A stretch of DNA of 64,000 nt from Microvelia longipes (GCA_018340805.1 JACMZG010000008.1:30393847-30457846), one strand, 5' to 3'. Positions 12,304 to 25,025 are shown, counted from the first letter of the stretch. Program-made: numbers and translations. The notes: generated by a model from the sequence alone, not told the origin.

Positions 12304-13184
12304 TATATTTATATCCAGTCCTACCAGGTCGCGTCCTGTACTCACAGTCCTCGACGTACCTACAGCGATAGGTCCTAAAGTTTCTTGAAATGTTTTTAAT
12401 GGATATTTCACATAAGAAAAATAATACTAAACAATTAGAATAAAATATTTAACATTTGTTGATATGACGGAAACAAAAATATCTCCTTATGAACTGAGCA
12501 AAAAACACCCTAAGAGAACCTAATGAAGATATAAATTAACATTGCATATTTAAAAAAGTAATAAATGCTCAATTTAATTTATATTTTACAACACCTAACA
12601 ACATTGGAACAATTGAATAAGACCTACAGAATAATTTAGATTAAAAGGTTTAAGAAAAATATTTATTTAAAAAAAAAGAATAAATATTCTAAAAGCGGAA
12701 GGACTAAAGAATTTACGGCACTAACAATAGGAGTCCTAAAAAGGTTAAAGGTAAAAAAGCAAAACGGCAAGGGTAATTTTACTGCGGCTAAAAAAAGAAT
12801 CATTGAAGCGGTAAAATAAAATAAGGTCGACAAGGCATATGCAAGTCCATAAAGGAGAAAGCAATCGACCACGGACCAGCCGAGGCCGAGGTTCTTTTTA
12901 TTTCAGTGTTGACATAAGCTCTTGTTAAGAACTATAAAATAAAAACCACTGAGCTAAATCAGGTTAAGAAAAGGGAATTCCTATTGTAAAACCTTACAAC
13001 TTATAAGGGTGAGTCAGGAATGTACGAACAGACCACAATAAAAAGATGTCAGGTTTTATGAAATTATAACTGAACAAAAAAATATTCTACGAAAGGGAAC
13101 TAAGTTGCAGTGACTTTGGAACTTAATCTTAAATTAAATTTAACTTAAATAAATAGGAAATGGCTGTTGTCTTTTATTAGTTTT
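12304..13184. other. AT-rich non-coding, presumed intron
   Basis: A 69-codon minus ORF at 12663-12872 is a low-complexity F/L-rich reading of an A-rich stretch. Confidence 0.45.
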
Positions 13185-13530
13185 TCATATCACAGGTTTA
13201 TATAAGTAGCATACTGTCACGATATAAGCAAATTTTCAAATAACAAAAACAATAATAGTAAAAAAAACTGGAACTAATGCTGATAAAATGTTTGTCTTCG
13301 TACAACTGTTAACCATACATAAGTGTATAAAATTTTACCACAATGGGACAACTTCATGAAGTTTGTGTGATTTTTTGAAGTTTTAGCTGAGTCAGCATTG
13401 TAGGTAAATACATTCAAAATACATATTTCAATACTAATAGTATTCGGGACATTAATGAGGTCAATTTATGTACCAAGTTTCACTTTGATCGAAAGTGTCA
13501 TACAGGTCTAGAACACACACACACACACAC

Positions 13531-13599
<69 letters not shown>

Positions 13600-13700
13600 G
13601 CAAATATTTATATATTCTTCTTAACTGAGTCCCCTTCTTAAAATATCCACCCCCTAACCCTGCCAACCTCCATGACCCCAACCTCATAACTTATTTATTT
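13185..13700 (+). repeat. Headless copy of the GC-headed/C-tailed repeat
   Basis: GCATACTGTCACGATATAAG matches the body of the 39.8 kb copy. Then come ACCAAGTTTCACTTTGATCG, a CA tract (13513-13533), a long TA tract (13534-13597) and a C-rich tail (CCACCCCCTAACCCTGCC, AACCTCATAACTT). The GC-rich head is absent. Confidence 0.45.
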
Positions 13701-14625
13701 GTTAACAATTAACTCAAAAGCTCAAATAAACCTACGTTACATTAAAAAGTGCAGCGTTTCAGTACACAGTGTCAATCGTGTATTCATTTAAATTGAATTA
13801 TCTAATCTATTACAGTGACACCAAGTACAATGTAAACTCCCCATAATTATAGCTAACAACAAAACATTCAATCTAATCAGCTGATCCGAGTTAAATGTAA
13901 TTTTTTAAATTTAATTTGACGTTTAAAAAAATAAACAATACTAAAACGACCTTCACATTGACCCTGAAATTCCTAATAATACCTCTTAGTCATATTGTAT
14001 AGATAATTATCATAAAAACAGACTTGAAATGTACATAAAATCATACTACATAGTTAATATGAATTATTAGTCTCATTATAAATACACCTGTTGCATTTCA
14101 AATACAATAAATACTATCAATATCAAGTCATTTTAACATTCAATTTTAATGAATGAAGTTGTAAAGATTACATAACACGGTTTGATTTAGTCAAACTAAT
14201 TACAATAAACCTGAATTCCTTATTATAAAGTCAATAAGTATATTAAAATAAAATTTAAATTGTATGTAGTTCGTGTGTGCGTATAAATAAATATACATAT
14301 CCCACAACCACATTTAAAGACAATCATTATTATAATAAAAATAAAATGCATCTTTTTAAATAGTCACTAAATTATCTTCTCATCACAAGCCGCCCAATAA
14401 ACCAGTTGTCCGAATTAAACTTCCTCTTTTTTCTAATATTAACAAGGGTTTTGTCTAAGATATCAATGATCAAGATCAAAAAACATATCAATGATTAAGA
14501 AATTTAATATAATCTCTGAGTAAATTTTATTTTAAGAACTTTTAATTTCTTTTACTATCAGAAAGGTGATATGTTGTACTTTTTCCCTTCTTGTAGGAGG
14601 AGATAAGTCCTGGCCTAAATCTACA

Positions 14626-14923
14626 GGGAGGTCATGGGATAAGCCAAGTCAAAAGTTCCTAATTATACTTGATACGAGGTCTTGGCGGATTCTCGTTGTG
14701 ACTTGACCATTACGCAGCACACACAGAAGTGCATAGAGCAATTAATTAGACTGAATGTATTTTTTTGAATGGATGTCTATTGTCTACACTCTATACTAGA
14801 CCTTTTAGTACCACACTACCTCAAGCTACGTAATGGCCAAGTCACACAATAAAACCGCCAAGATCTCGTATATTTACAAGCATAATTAGGAACGTTTGAC
14901 TTGGCTTATCCAACGATCTCACA
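14626..14923. mobile_element. MITE-like element with about 100-bp inverted repeats
   Basis: The left arm runs GGGATAAGCCAAGTCAAAAG, TTCCTAATTATACTTG, GTCTTGGCGG, TGTGACTTGACCATTACG. Read in reverse complement from 14923, the right arm gives GGATAAGCCAAGTCAAACGT, TTCCTAATTATGCTTG, ATCTTGGCGG, TGTGACTTGGCCATTACG. The unpaired centre is about 80 bp. It has no ORF. Confidence 0.65.
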
Positions 14924-16587
14924 ACTTTCTACGCTAGACTAGGCACACGCTTGTGTTTTTGTTGGTAGTCCATTCATTTTTGTAAGCTTGAAACTTACAC
15001 TAAGCCCTACAAAAATACACTAAGAAATATTATTCAATTATATATTAGTTTCAGTATATTACACAATTAACTTATTACTAAACAGCACCATTTTTTTAAA
15101 TTAAACATTAGATAGGAAAATTTCGTAAAATATTGTGTTATGTTCTATCAAAATAAAACTCAATATGCTTAGTTTTAAAGCTCTCAACTAGGTAGCGCTA
15201 GTTGTCAAAATTAGTCTTTACACGTGAAATTGAGGTTAGAACATATTAGGCAGAAGGAACTGCATATGTTAGATTTTAATAATTTTTATTGATTTTTACA
15301 TCAATGTTTATTTGTTTATTTATCTATACACCAAATTTCAAGTGTCCACGTTAGCTGGAAGTGCCTTAGAATTTTGATGAGTGAGTTGGTGTCAAAACTG
15401 CCTAACTTTTAGTCCCATACCTCATTACCTTTGTAGGGCAAAGAAATTAAATTCAGTAAAATTGGTCACCTCAACAAGATGTTTTAATTACATTACAATA
15501 AAATGTTTATGTACTTAATAAAAAGATACGAGGGGAAAGTAGCTTCGAGATGCTTTCTGTAAAAGATGATACGACCTGTAAAACATGGCAGGGGCATGCC
15601 GTGTGCCCCAGATAATTTAAAAAGTTTACTTGATCATTGACAACATTTCTGTTTACGAAATACAGCAACTATACTTAAATATTTTTTAATAATTGTAATT
15701 AAAAACAATATTCATTTGAAGTTCGTATTAGGCTTAAAATATTTAAAAACTAAGCATTTATTTAGCAATGATATTAAAAAGTATGATTATAACTGTTATA
15801 AAAAGACATGCAGACTACGGTTTTAAAAACTCGCATTTGTTAAAAGATAATAAAATTATCATCGATATTTGTTATTTCTCCCTTCAAGAGGTAAAATCAT
15901 AAACTTAACACGAGAAAAACAATTTGTTACTCAGCAGTCAGTAAAATCTCTCGGCTTCACCTCGTGAGTTAACTGAAGTGGTCCTGATGAAACCTTGGGA
16001 ATTAACTAAATAAATTTCTCGACAAGCCTTGGGTTTTAATTAATATGTTCCCTTCGGCTTTGGCCTCAGGAACCAACTTGGCAGTCAGCAACTTCCAAAT
16101 TGCTGGGAGCAACATCGATTTTCTTCCTTGGTAAGTTAATAACTATTAATAAAGTATAAAAATTGTATTCTTAATAATTAGCTTCGAAGCACAGAGATTC
16201 GAGTGCTATGCCTAAACGGAAGGTTAAAGGTATACTGCCCGGTATATTGATCAAGTATAGTTCTCCCGCTTTATCTGTCTCTCTCACTATCTAACAATAT
16301 TTCAAAAATCCAAAACAGCGCGTAAAAATAAAACGCGTACGTTTTTTTTTATTAAAATAGTAATTACATTAATTGATCAAACCAGAACATATTCATATTA
16401 ATTACACAATGCTTTAATATAAACAAAAGAATAACTTTTATATATAACACTAATCGTTGTACGACCAGAGTTAGCGAATTTTCAATAGACAATGACACTA
16501 ATAATAATGTCTCTCCACAATTTGTGGAGACTGTCGTTTTATTTATTTTAATAACTATACCTCACGGTTCAGAATACATAAATAAAA
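14924..16587. other. AT-rich non-coding with a possible unclassified element at 15.9-16.15 kb
   Basis: GC-richer patches (TCTCTCGGCTTCACCTCGTG, CCCTTCGGCTTTGGCCTCAG) and paired AGCAGTCAG motifs suggest a decayed repeat. A + strand 61-base piece from 16080 to a GTAAGT at 16133 is open but too short to call an exon. A perfect 9-bp-arm hairpin, TCTCCACAATTTGTGGAGA, lies at 16512-16530. Confidence 0.35.
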
Positions 16588-17445
16588 AATGACGATCATC
16601 TACATAGATTTTATAGAAATTAGTTCCAGATTTGGAAATATGTTGGCGAATCTTTAATCAAAGATGACGCTTATATTATGATTAATAGAAATTAGATTCA
16701 GATCTAGCAGCATGTTAGCGAATCTTCAATAGAAGATGACGCCTATTTAATGATTTTATAGAAACAGTTTCAGGATTAGCAGCATGTTAGCGAATCTTCA
16801 ATAGAAGATATTTAATGATTTTATAGAACAGTTTAGCAGCATGTAGCGAATCTTCAATAAGATGACGCCTATTTAATGATTTTATAGAAACAGTTTCAGG
16901 ATTAGCAGCATGTTAGCGAATCTTCAATAGAAGATGGCGCCTATTTAATGATTTTATAGAAACAGTTTCAGGATTAGCAGCATGTTAGCGAATCTTCAAT
17001 AGAAGATGGCGCCTATTTAATGATTTATAGAACAGTTTCAGGATTAGCAGATGTTAGCGATCTTCAATAGAAGATGACGCCTATTTAATGATTTTATAGA
17101 AAACAGTTTCAGGATTAGCAGCATGTTAGCGAATCTTCATAGAAGATGACGCCTATTTAATGATTTTATAGAAACAGTTTCAGGATTAGCAGCATGTTAG
17201 CGAATCTTCAATAGAAGATTATTTAATGATTTTTAGAAAACAGGTTTCAGGATTAGCAGCATGTTAGCGAATCTTCAATAGAAGATGGCGCCTATTTAAT
17301 GATTTTATAGAAACAGTTTCAGGATTAGCAGCATGTTAGCGAAGCTTCAATAAAAGATTACGCTTATTTAATGACTTTATAGAAACAGCATCAGGATTAG
17401 CAGTATGTTAGCGAATCTTCAATAGGAGATGACGTTTAATTTTAT
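16588..17445 (+). repeat. 72-bp minisatellite, about 12 units
   Basis: The consensus unit has the blocks CATGTTAGCGAATCTTCAAT, AGAAGATGACGCCTATTTAA, TGATTTTATAGAAACAGTTT and CAGGATTAGCAG, 72 bases in all. Unit starts recur at 67-73 bp spacing, with one shortened unit of about 55 bp near 16790-16845. The first and last units are the most diverged, as expected for an array homogenised in its middle. Each unit holds the hairpin ATCTTCAATAGAAGAT. A lone diverged unit-like segment lies near 16470. Confidence 0.85.
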
Positions 17446-18224
17446 TTATGAGCAACTCTCTTCAGGCAACATGCCCGTATTGTAAATTGTGTAGATAATA
17501 AATGGACTTTACAAAATAAAATAGAACTCCTAATTAATATTAAAGTTGATTTAAAGGAAAAAGCATAACACACAATTTAATTTTAACAGCGTCAAATTCA
17601 CAGCGTAACTCTAGATTTTCAACCCCATGTAGTTTACACGTTATAAATTCCATTAATATTATGCTTGGATACCTTGTACGTAATTAAACAGCTCAATTAT
17701 TCCAAACATTAATAATATTATGATTTAAACAATGCTTTAGCATATAGAGAGAAACATAATTATGTTAAGATTATCCCATATTATATGTAAACAATCTGGA
17801 AATATTTCGGAATACATCGTTGGTTTTGATAATGTACTTGTATTAATTATTCAATTATTTATCGCTTATTAATATAACAGACACAACAGAAATTATATTA
17901 AATATTGAAGTATAACACATCCCTAATTTGAAACAGCTAAAAGGTTTAACATACATTTACCTAAAATAATTTTGAATACTTTGAATTCTTTAACATTTTT
18001 GATAAAAAAAAACTAATAAGTTTTTCCATTTAATCATAGCTTTAAAAATTGACTAACCAAAAAACTCTTCTGTTCTTATGGGATTTGTAGATGCTGAAAC
18101 GCGTACAATTAATAAAAAAAGTGGGTGTCACACTAATTTGATTGTAATTTTTTTCATCTTATTGAGAGATGAAGATAGAGATTGATAAGCAAAAGAAGCT
18201 GTTTCAATTTAAGAACAATTTATT
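17446..18224. other. AT-rich non-coding, presumed intron
   Basis: Nothing beyond AT-rich unique-looking sequence. Confidence 0.5.
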
Positions 18225-18822
18225 TTTTACTTTTCCTTATTTATACTGCAGGTATATAGGAAAAGTAGATGTGTTTACAAAAAATCCAAAACCGGGATGT
18301 GCAAAGAGTTATCCGTTTCATGGTGTTTAAGATCTCCTAAATGGTTTTCACAAAGTTCTCTGTCATTCTGTATATGTGCCTGTTATTACCGTATGTCATA
18401 GAGTTGAACCTTGATACAAAAACCCATCTTTAAGACTAGTTGTGCTATCCGGATTTTTTATGACGTTATTAACCGGCAATAATGACAGCAAAAATTTCGA
18501 AAATTCATAATTCGCGGTAGAATGTTTAAATGACTCAGTGTAAATATGTTTTAATAATGATCAATAAAAGAGTCTTTCCACTTAATTACTTTATTTCAAT
18601 CCCAAAAAGGTGAAGTGAAGGAAAGGAAATAGCAGATTATTTATTAAATCTTTTCATTGTTGAGACTGAATACAGTCTGTATTCAGCCTCAACAATGAAA
18701 AGATGGAATGAAATAAATGATATACTATGTGAGGACGAGCGAAGCGAATCCGAAGAAGGGAGGATGAGCGTAGCGAATCCTATGTGGTGAAAAAAAGTTC
18801 CGAAGTACTCCGTGCCCGATTT
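18225..18822 (-). repeat. 5S-family repeat lacking the 5S module
   Basis: Read on the + strand, it starts with a terminal hairpin (18229-18266, ACTTTTCCTTATTTATAC and its complement) and ends with GACGAGCGAAGCGAATCC and AAAAAGTTCCGAAG followed by the head complement. The expected 5S segment is not found. The interval 18530-18720 instead holds other AT-rich sequence and a 57-bp palindrome. Either the middle was replaced or a second element inserted. Confidence 0.55.
18648..18704. repeat. 57-bp palindrome with a 1-nt centre
   Basis: Two 28-base arms (ATCTTTTCATTGTTGAG and CTGAATACAG, then their complements) flank a single T at 18676, with one A:C mismatch. It sits in the replaced middle of the repeat at 18225-18822. 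Confidence 0.8.
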
Positions 18823-21189
18823 TTATTTTACAAATTATTAAATCACTTATTAAATTATTAGTGTATTTAATAAATTATTAAATCTTGAGGAAACGAACTT
18901 CTAAGAATTCTTAACTTCTCTTATCTCACCTAGCTTAGACAACGTTAAATTAATAAAAAAATAGTAGTTGTAAAGTTTTAAAATAGAACAATTATCTAGG
19001 AAGACTACACGTTATAAGTAAAATACAGTATGATGAGAAAAATTTCATACGAATTTTTATTTTCGTAACTATTAAAAACAAGAAGCCTTTAATTTCTAAT
19101 TAAAATATATAAAAAAGGACTTCATAAGAATCCTGTTTTAATCAAATTAAAATAATAAAAAGATAAAATTTTAAAGTAACTACAATGGACGTGAAGTGTA
19201 TTTTTATATAATGTTTTATCGTTATATTATTTTATGACGGCAATATAACAGATACTTGAGAGCTAAGGACGAATAAGACGCCTTTTTGCTTTAACTTATG
19301 AATAATGCAAGAGGAGCATCCCGGGAGAAGAGGATCAACTTTAACAAGAACCGTAAAACGGATTTTATTGCGGCTATGCTGTAGCGAAGAGTGGAAAAAG
19401 CATTTTAACTTTTAAGTGTTCTAATTATTCACAAGGATTAAGAGTAAAGTATGCTTTTAAAATCTAGATATAAACATATATACTTATTCTTTTTAATCAA
19501 CTTAGTTTACTAAGGAAAAATATAAAAGCAAAAATAATTAGGATGAGAGTAATTGTGAAACCCTTTTAATATTAAAGGTATTTGCTTATGAAATTGAAAA
19601 GATTAGGACCCTCTCTTTAGTTGAACATAAAAGATTGACATTCCTTATATCTATAATAATTATAAGTTTTATATTTTTAGGTGAAAATGGTCTAAAAAGA
19701 ATAAAAATAGATTAAAGTTTTAGACCATTTTTACCTAAAAATAAAAATTTTAATTCTGTGGTCTCTACCTTTTAATATCTATAAATATTTTCGAAACAAA
19801 TAAGAAACTGGATTTGAAACGACCGACCGACTTCTGAAACGGATTTAGGACACATTCCCGAGCCCGACTCTTCCAATGCAACCTATCCCATTAGCGAATT
19901 TTACGAGTTTATTATTTATAATAAGGATATTTAATAAATAGGTATATAATGTAATGTGAAATTGATGCAGATTACAATTTGTTTAAGTATAGCACTAACT
20001 GAGAACAAATATATTCCACCAATGAGCTGATACAAAAAAATATTCAACATTACTGTAACGATATTTTACAAGTTAAGTTTTTTAAATAGTTCCATTTAGT
20101 AAATGGGACAAACGTAAAAGAAGCAAATGTGGCGCGACTATGATAAACAATAACGATTAGTACTGTTTTTCAAATAAATTTTTGGTAACTTTTTAATAAG
20201 CTCGCATACATAAAGAGAACGCCAAAATTTAATCAATCGACTATCACTAGCACGCTTGCTTTAATACTTTATTCAATTTGATAAAATAAAAGAGCTTTAA
20301 ACTGCTAGAAGGGTAAAACAGAGGAGCATAATAATAACAAAAACATCGAAAAAAGGAAAAAATATAATTTTTATTCCAGATACTTTGAGAAAAATAAAAG
20401 GTAGAAGAAATAAAAATAACCCATTTTTATTTTATCTAAAAACTTTAACAGTAGAAAAACACAGGAGGGCTACATATAACGCTTAAGCGAGAATAAAAGA
20501 ACCTCCTTCATTGCTCTTTTAAGCGTTCAGTGAATGAATTATTAGAACTTTTTTGTTAACTCAAAAATGTTTTTATCGAAATGTTTTTTTTATCCCGAAA
20601 AAGAAAAGAATCAAAATTGTGATGGGGGAAAATACAGTTTTCTTTGAAAATGTTTTTAAGGGATGAAATGGGTTGGGTAAAAGAATAAGTCATATTCTGA
20701 AGGGAAGAATAGAAGGAGGGGTAATTATAGAAGAAGGTTACAGAACACGAGAGAAAGAAAAGGAAAAGTCTGAGTACAGGAGGGAGGGGGGATGATGAGA
20801 TCTGCGCTGTTTCTGTACTTTGTGAAAACGTTGGCAACTCCTGCCTCGCACACAAACACACTCGCATACAAAAGTAAGAGAAGAAACGTTGAGATGAGGA
20901 AAAAAACAACCCTGCCTCGCCAGGCAGATAGGCAACATCAGAGTTTAGAGTTCTAGAGAAACGGTGAGAGGGAGAGAAGATAGGAAAAAAACCTGCACGT
21001 TCATTATTATAGCAGAGAGAAGTAGAGGGGCAAAAAGCGAGGGGCTTTAGAAGCTTCACAGGGCAGGGAGAGATAATATAGCGCTATGGAAGGCAGATAT
21101 AGCATTCCCCTCCCTCTTCTATACAGAGCGCCCAAGCAAGCGCTGTAATAAATGAATCCCATTTAGGAATAGGCAACTGTAGGGGTATC
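18823..21189. other. AT-rich, then purine-rich flank of the 21.2 kb island
   Basis: From about 20320 the + strand becomes GA-rich up to about 21110. The 167-codon minus ORF (20556-21059) is an S/F/P-rich reading of this purine tract with no domain and is not called. Confidence 0.45.
19667..19750. repeat. Short inverted repeat
   Basis: TTTTTAGGTGAAAATGGTCT (from 19674) pairs with AGACCATTTTTACCTAAAAA (to 19741), with about 20 bases between the arms and weaker A/T pairing beyond. It may be a small foldback element. Confidence 0.65.
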
Positions 21190-21400
21190 GAGGAGAAACT
21201 CTATATAGCTTCAACTCACTCCCACTACATACACTAGATGTAGCATTCTCTTTCTCTCTATGGCGCGGGACGATACCATGGCAACGGGGGTGTGACGTCA
21301 CCCCAGTACAGCCCCGTCGATAACTCCCCACCCCAACCCGGGTAGAGAGCACAAACCTTGCTTCACAAACATACCAACACAGACAGGCAACCAACTCGAC
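21190..21400. promoter_or_regulatory. Promoter-like GC-enriched island with X-box, CRE and TATA-like box
   Basis: In an AT-rich setting this stretch is GC-enriched. It holds an RFX X-box-like site (GATACCATGGCAAC, 21272-21285, one mismatch to the degenerate consensus). Eight bases on is a perfect cAMP response element, TGACGTCA (21293-21300), inside a near-palindrome GGGGTGTGACGTCACCCC. A palindromic TATA-like box, CTATATAG, lies near 21202-21209. An X-box beside a CRE is a common proximal-promoter arrangement. It sits inside the presumed long minus-strand intron, so it could be an alternative promoter, the promoter of a non-coding RNA, or an enhancer. Transcription from it is inferred. Confidence 0.4.
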
Positions 21401-24400
21401 TATACAAAACCCCCTCGCCTTCATTCCATCTAATCCAACCATCTGATCGAAACTCATTCCAAAAACTCATTAATTACACACGATAACACAAGACAATAAT
21501 GAAATGACAATTTCAACCCCCTTCTCAATAATATCACCATTTTCAAATAAATTATATACATGTTAAAAAGACTGCTTAGAAATTATTTACTTTTTTAAAT
21601 AATATAAAATTTGTCATTGCTCAATTATTTTAAATTCTATAACGGAATATAAAGATAAATAAGAGAAATAAACAAATTCTGCAATGGGAAAAGCGAGTGT
21701 TTCAGACTTCAAAAGAATTACTTTCTGTAAACAATATTCAATAATTTAAATTGACAAAAAAATAATATTTTATTTAAATTTTTTATCTTTATTTTAAACG
21801 AACAAAAACGAGAAAAACAAGAACAATCCTTTTAAGTATCAAAGACAATTATAATTAAAATATATATTTAATAATACAGATAACAAAGGCACCAATACCC
21901 AAGCACGCCACACAATGAAATATCGACCAGCGAGTACGTGTATTGACGAATGGACTAGAAACGACTTAATTCAAAGACGTAATTAAATTCCATTAGGAAT
22001 AAAAAATTTAATTTTTACTTGCAAGCAAAAAAGATAAAAGATAATTGGTTTCAAAATGAAATTGAAAGTAAAAATAAACACAACCGCAAAAACAACTCCT
22101 TTTTAAGACGAATGAAATCAAGAGTAATAATAATAAAGGCAGAAAAATGTTCGGGTTCAAGTAACTTAATAGCACAACCTTCTTTATATAAACTTTTTAC
22201 AACTCAGAACGAGATGTCACAAGAATATATTACATAAATATAAATTAAATACAAAAGACATCCTCAACTTTTTAGTTGTTCTTTTTCTTTTGTTTTTAGG
22301 AAACCTTCGTAAAATATAAAATAAAAATAAAACACTAAAGCTTATTGCTAATTAATACAAGGAGGGAATTAGGAATGACCAATTCAAGTAATAAAATATA
22401 GTAGAACGTGACTTAAACATATGCATATTAATTTAAAAGATCGCTAAATGCGCTACACATTAAATTAGCTGAAGCACTGAAATACACACAGTAACATTAT
22501 TTCATCGTATTTAGAATATTTTATTTCACATAAGTTTGGCTTGGAGGAAGACTTCGTATGCAAGACTTTGAGAAAAGCAGTGACGAGTACTCTGATGGGG
22601 CTACAGGCTCGTAAAACTAAAATTGGCCTTTTAGGGTTCAAATTTTTCCATTTAATTTTCGTTCAAAGTGCTACAAAAAGAATTGAACAAAATTGATTCG
22701 CTAAGCATTTCTAGACCATGAGTAAAGTGAGAACTTATGTAACAACAATAAGTTATTATTATTATTAGTTAAAATGTAACAAGAACTAATTTACATTTAA
22801 AACCAAGCACAGGGACTCCCAATTTTTTTAAAGGTATAATTCGCTACAAGTACTAGGTTAGGGATTTACCATATTTAGACAAGAGAAAATATGTAACAAT
22901 AATAAAAATAATACTTGGTTAAAAGGAATGTCAAGGAGCAAGGTAAAACTGAATGAAAAAAGATAATTTATGGATAAGGAGCAAAAGAGAGATAGAAAAT
23001 AGAAGCACTAATTCATTGGCCTTATTAAAGCAACCCTAGGAGGGGAAACTTGTGACTCAGTTACTCATTCTTGTACTGTGTTTTAACTTTACCAATAAAC
23101 AGACCTCACCCTCCTTACATCAGCTGTCTCTGTTTTCTTTCCTACAACTTTGAAAACCACATGCTTGTCTGTAGTATAGAAGGTTAGGGATTTTCCACAG
23201 AATCTTCATTTCGTAATGCATGACTGAGTTTAGAGTTACTTTTCCTTTTTCTTTTATTCTTAGTAGCTAGGAGGTAGTACATAATGTAATTTTGTCATTT
23301 GTAACTGTAATTTAGTGATATAAAATATAAACTTTTATCAATTATCTAATTTGAAAGTAATATGAAGCAAAGTAAGATTCTTTGTACCATAAAATTACTA
23401 AGTAAACTAAAGGGCAATGCTTGATTTAAAAAAATAAACAAACAATGACAGGTATTCGTAAAATTCAGAAAGTAAATGATAATATCTAAGAATAATTTAA
23501 GTGACAATTCAGGTTTAAGATTCTGAAAGTGAACTATACGTTAATTATTAACAATAATTTAAAACAAATAAAACATAAAACTAATACAAGAACTAACTAG
23601 GACAATAAAATGATAAATATGAATCGGTACCACTCCCACCCCCGTACCATTTCCGGTGTACAAACATCGGCCGAACGGAAAACAGTATTTTCCCCACCAG
23701 GTCAAGAAATGAGAATATCAATAAATAAAAGCAACAAGAGATACTTTAAATCTCATACTATTCTACAGCAAACAACATAATTCTTCCATTTTTATCATAC
23801 TAACCAGACCCATACTTAAATAAGAAAATATTACCAAGAGAACACATAATTGCACGGAACAATCAATTGTTAGTAATTATTTAGTTGCTGTATAGCCAGC
23901 AATATATTCATTAGAAGGAGCTTCATCAAGCAAAATTATTAATAAATTGACATAAATCTATTACCTGTAATTAATTTTGGGTTAAATAAACAAGGCTAAC
24001 ATTATTATTGGTAAAGTTTCAATTAAACAATGGCAAGACAAACATTCCACTATACAGCTTGAAGTTATTAACATTTAAAATAGACTCATTTTATGAAAAA
24101 TTATTAACAAAACAGCAATCAAAGTTGATTCCTTCTTATAAATTAACACTTTAGTTCTTAACTCCTTAAGTTAATTAAACAAAATCTTCTCTTTTCAAAC
24201 CTGAAAATGTCTTCTTCACTTTTTAATACGACATTTACTCCTTTTACACTCCACCTCTAATTCTCAACTATAAATATTAAGACTTAATCAATGGGAAAAA
24301 TCCTTCTAAGACCAAGGGACCGTAAGAAAAGGGCACTAGTAAGTTGACAGTGAATAGACTTGATTGCGGTGACAACTTAACTTAAACTTTTAGAGCAAAC

Positions 24401-24965
24401 TTAATTTTTTTTTATTGAAATCCAATTAAAGTAAATATTTTATAAAATGATCATATAATGGTAATAATAAAAAAAATATTTTAAAATACATTAATATCAA
24501 TTATGCATAGGAAAAAAAATCTATACTATAATATGACATATATAGTTGTTAAATCATTTTTATTTGATATAGTAAAAGAACTTCTCTTAGACTCTTTATC
24601 ACTACACTAGGAAATAATCTGTCTTTTCCCTCTAAGACTAAAGAGTGTTTGATATGAAAAAGGGAACTCCTTCTTTCAGTAATATAATAGAAAATAGTCT
24701 GAAGGAAAACCTTTGCCAGCAAGCTTTACTGTAAAGAAATTAACAAAGTAACAGACTGTGTCAATAAATTAATATAAAGACAGTCTAATCTTACTCATTA
24801 AACACTACTTAGAAGACAAAATTTAGACAATTTTATTAAAATATAATTTATTTAACCGAATAAAAGCAATATATATTTTACCTTCTTACAATTTTACAAT
24901 TAGAGAAAAATAAGGGAATTTATTTATATATAAAAGAGGAGAAAATATGTAAAGTAAGAACTTAC
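21401..24965. other. AT-rich non-coding, presumed intron downstream of the 25.0 kb exon
   Basis: No further minus-strand exon seen. A short acidic + ORF, MQDFEKSSDEYSDGATGS (22558-22611), and a C-rich patch near 23630-23700 (GGTACCACTCCCACCCCCGT) are the only oddities. Confidence 0.45.
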
Positions 24966-25025
24966 AGCTGGGTCAGGGGCGTGAGCATTAGGAGATTGTT
25001 GAGCACCTCTGGATTGAAATGAACT
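24966..25025 (-). CDS. Small internal coding exon of the same minus-strand gene (20 codons)
   Basis: The minus strand shows an 8-T tract ending in CAG, then 60 open bases, then the donor CCAGCT|GTAAGT, which matches consensus. The phase is 0 in and 0 out, continuous with the exon at 28013-27882. The peptide is SSFQSRGAQQSPNAHAPDPA, again polar and Q/S/P-rich. The length is a multiple of three, so the exon could be skipped without a frameshift. It lies only 118 bp from a 5S-module repeat copy that starts at 25143, upstream in the direction of transcription. The splice signals and phase are strong, but 20 residues cannot identify a family. Confidence 0.6.

Noticed and set aside
16080..16134. 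Possible + strand exon between a CAG and a GTAAGT
   Set aside because: Sixty-one bases open in one frame, but the setting looks like a decayed repeat with duplicated AGCAGTCAG words and there is no partner exon on the + strand.
20556..21059. 167-codon minus-strand ORF, the longest in the window
   Set aside because: It is an F/S/P-rich reading of a purine-rich + strand tract, with no domain, no splice signals and another ORF open in a second frame over the same bases.
21119..21457. 112-codon minus-strand ORF
   Set aside because: It overlaps the X-box/CRE island; length is explained by local GC content and no motif is seen.
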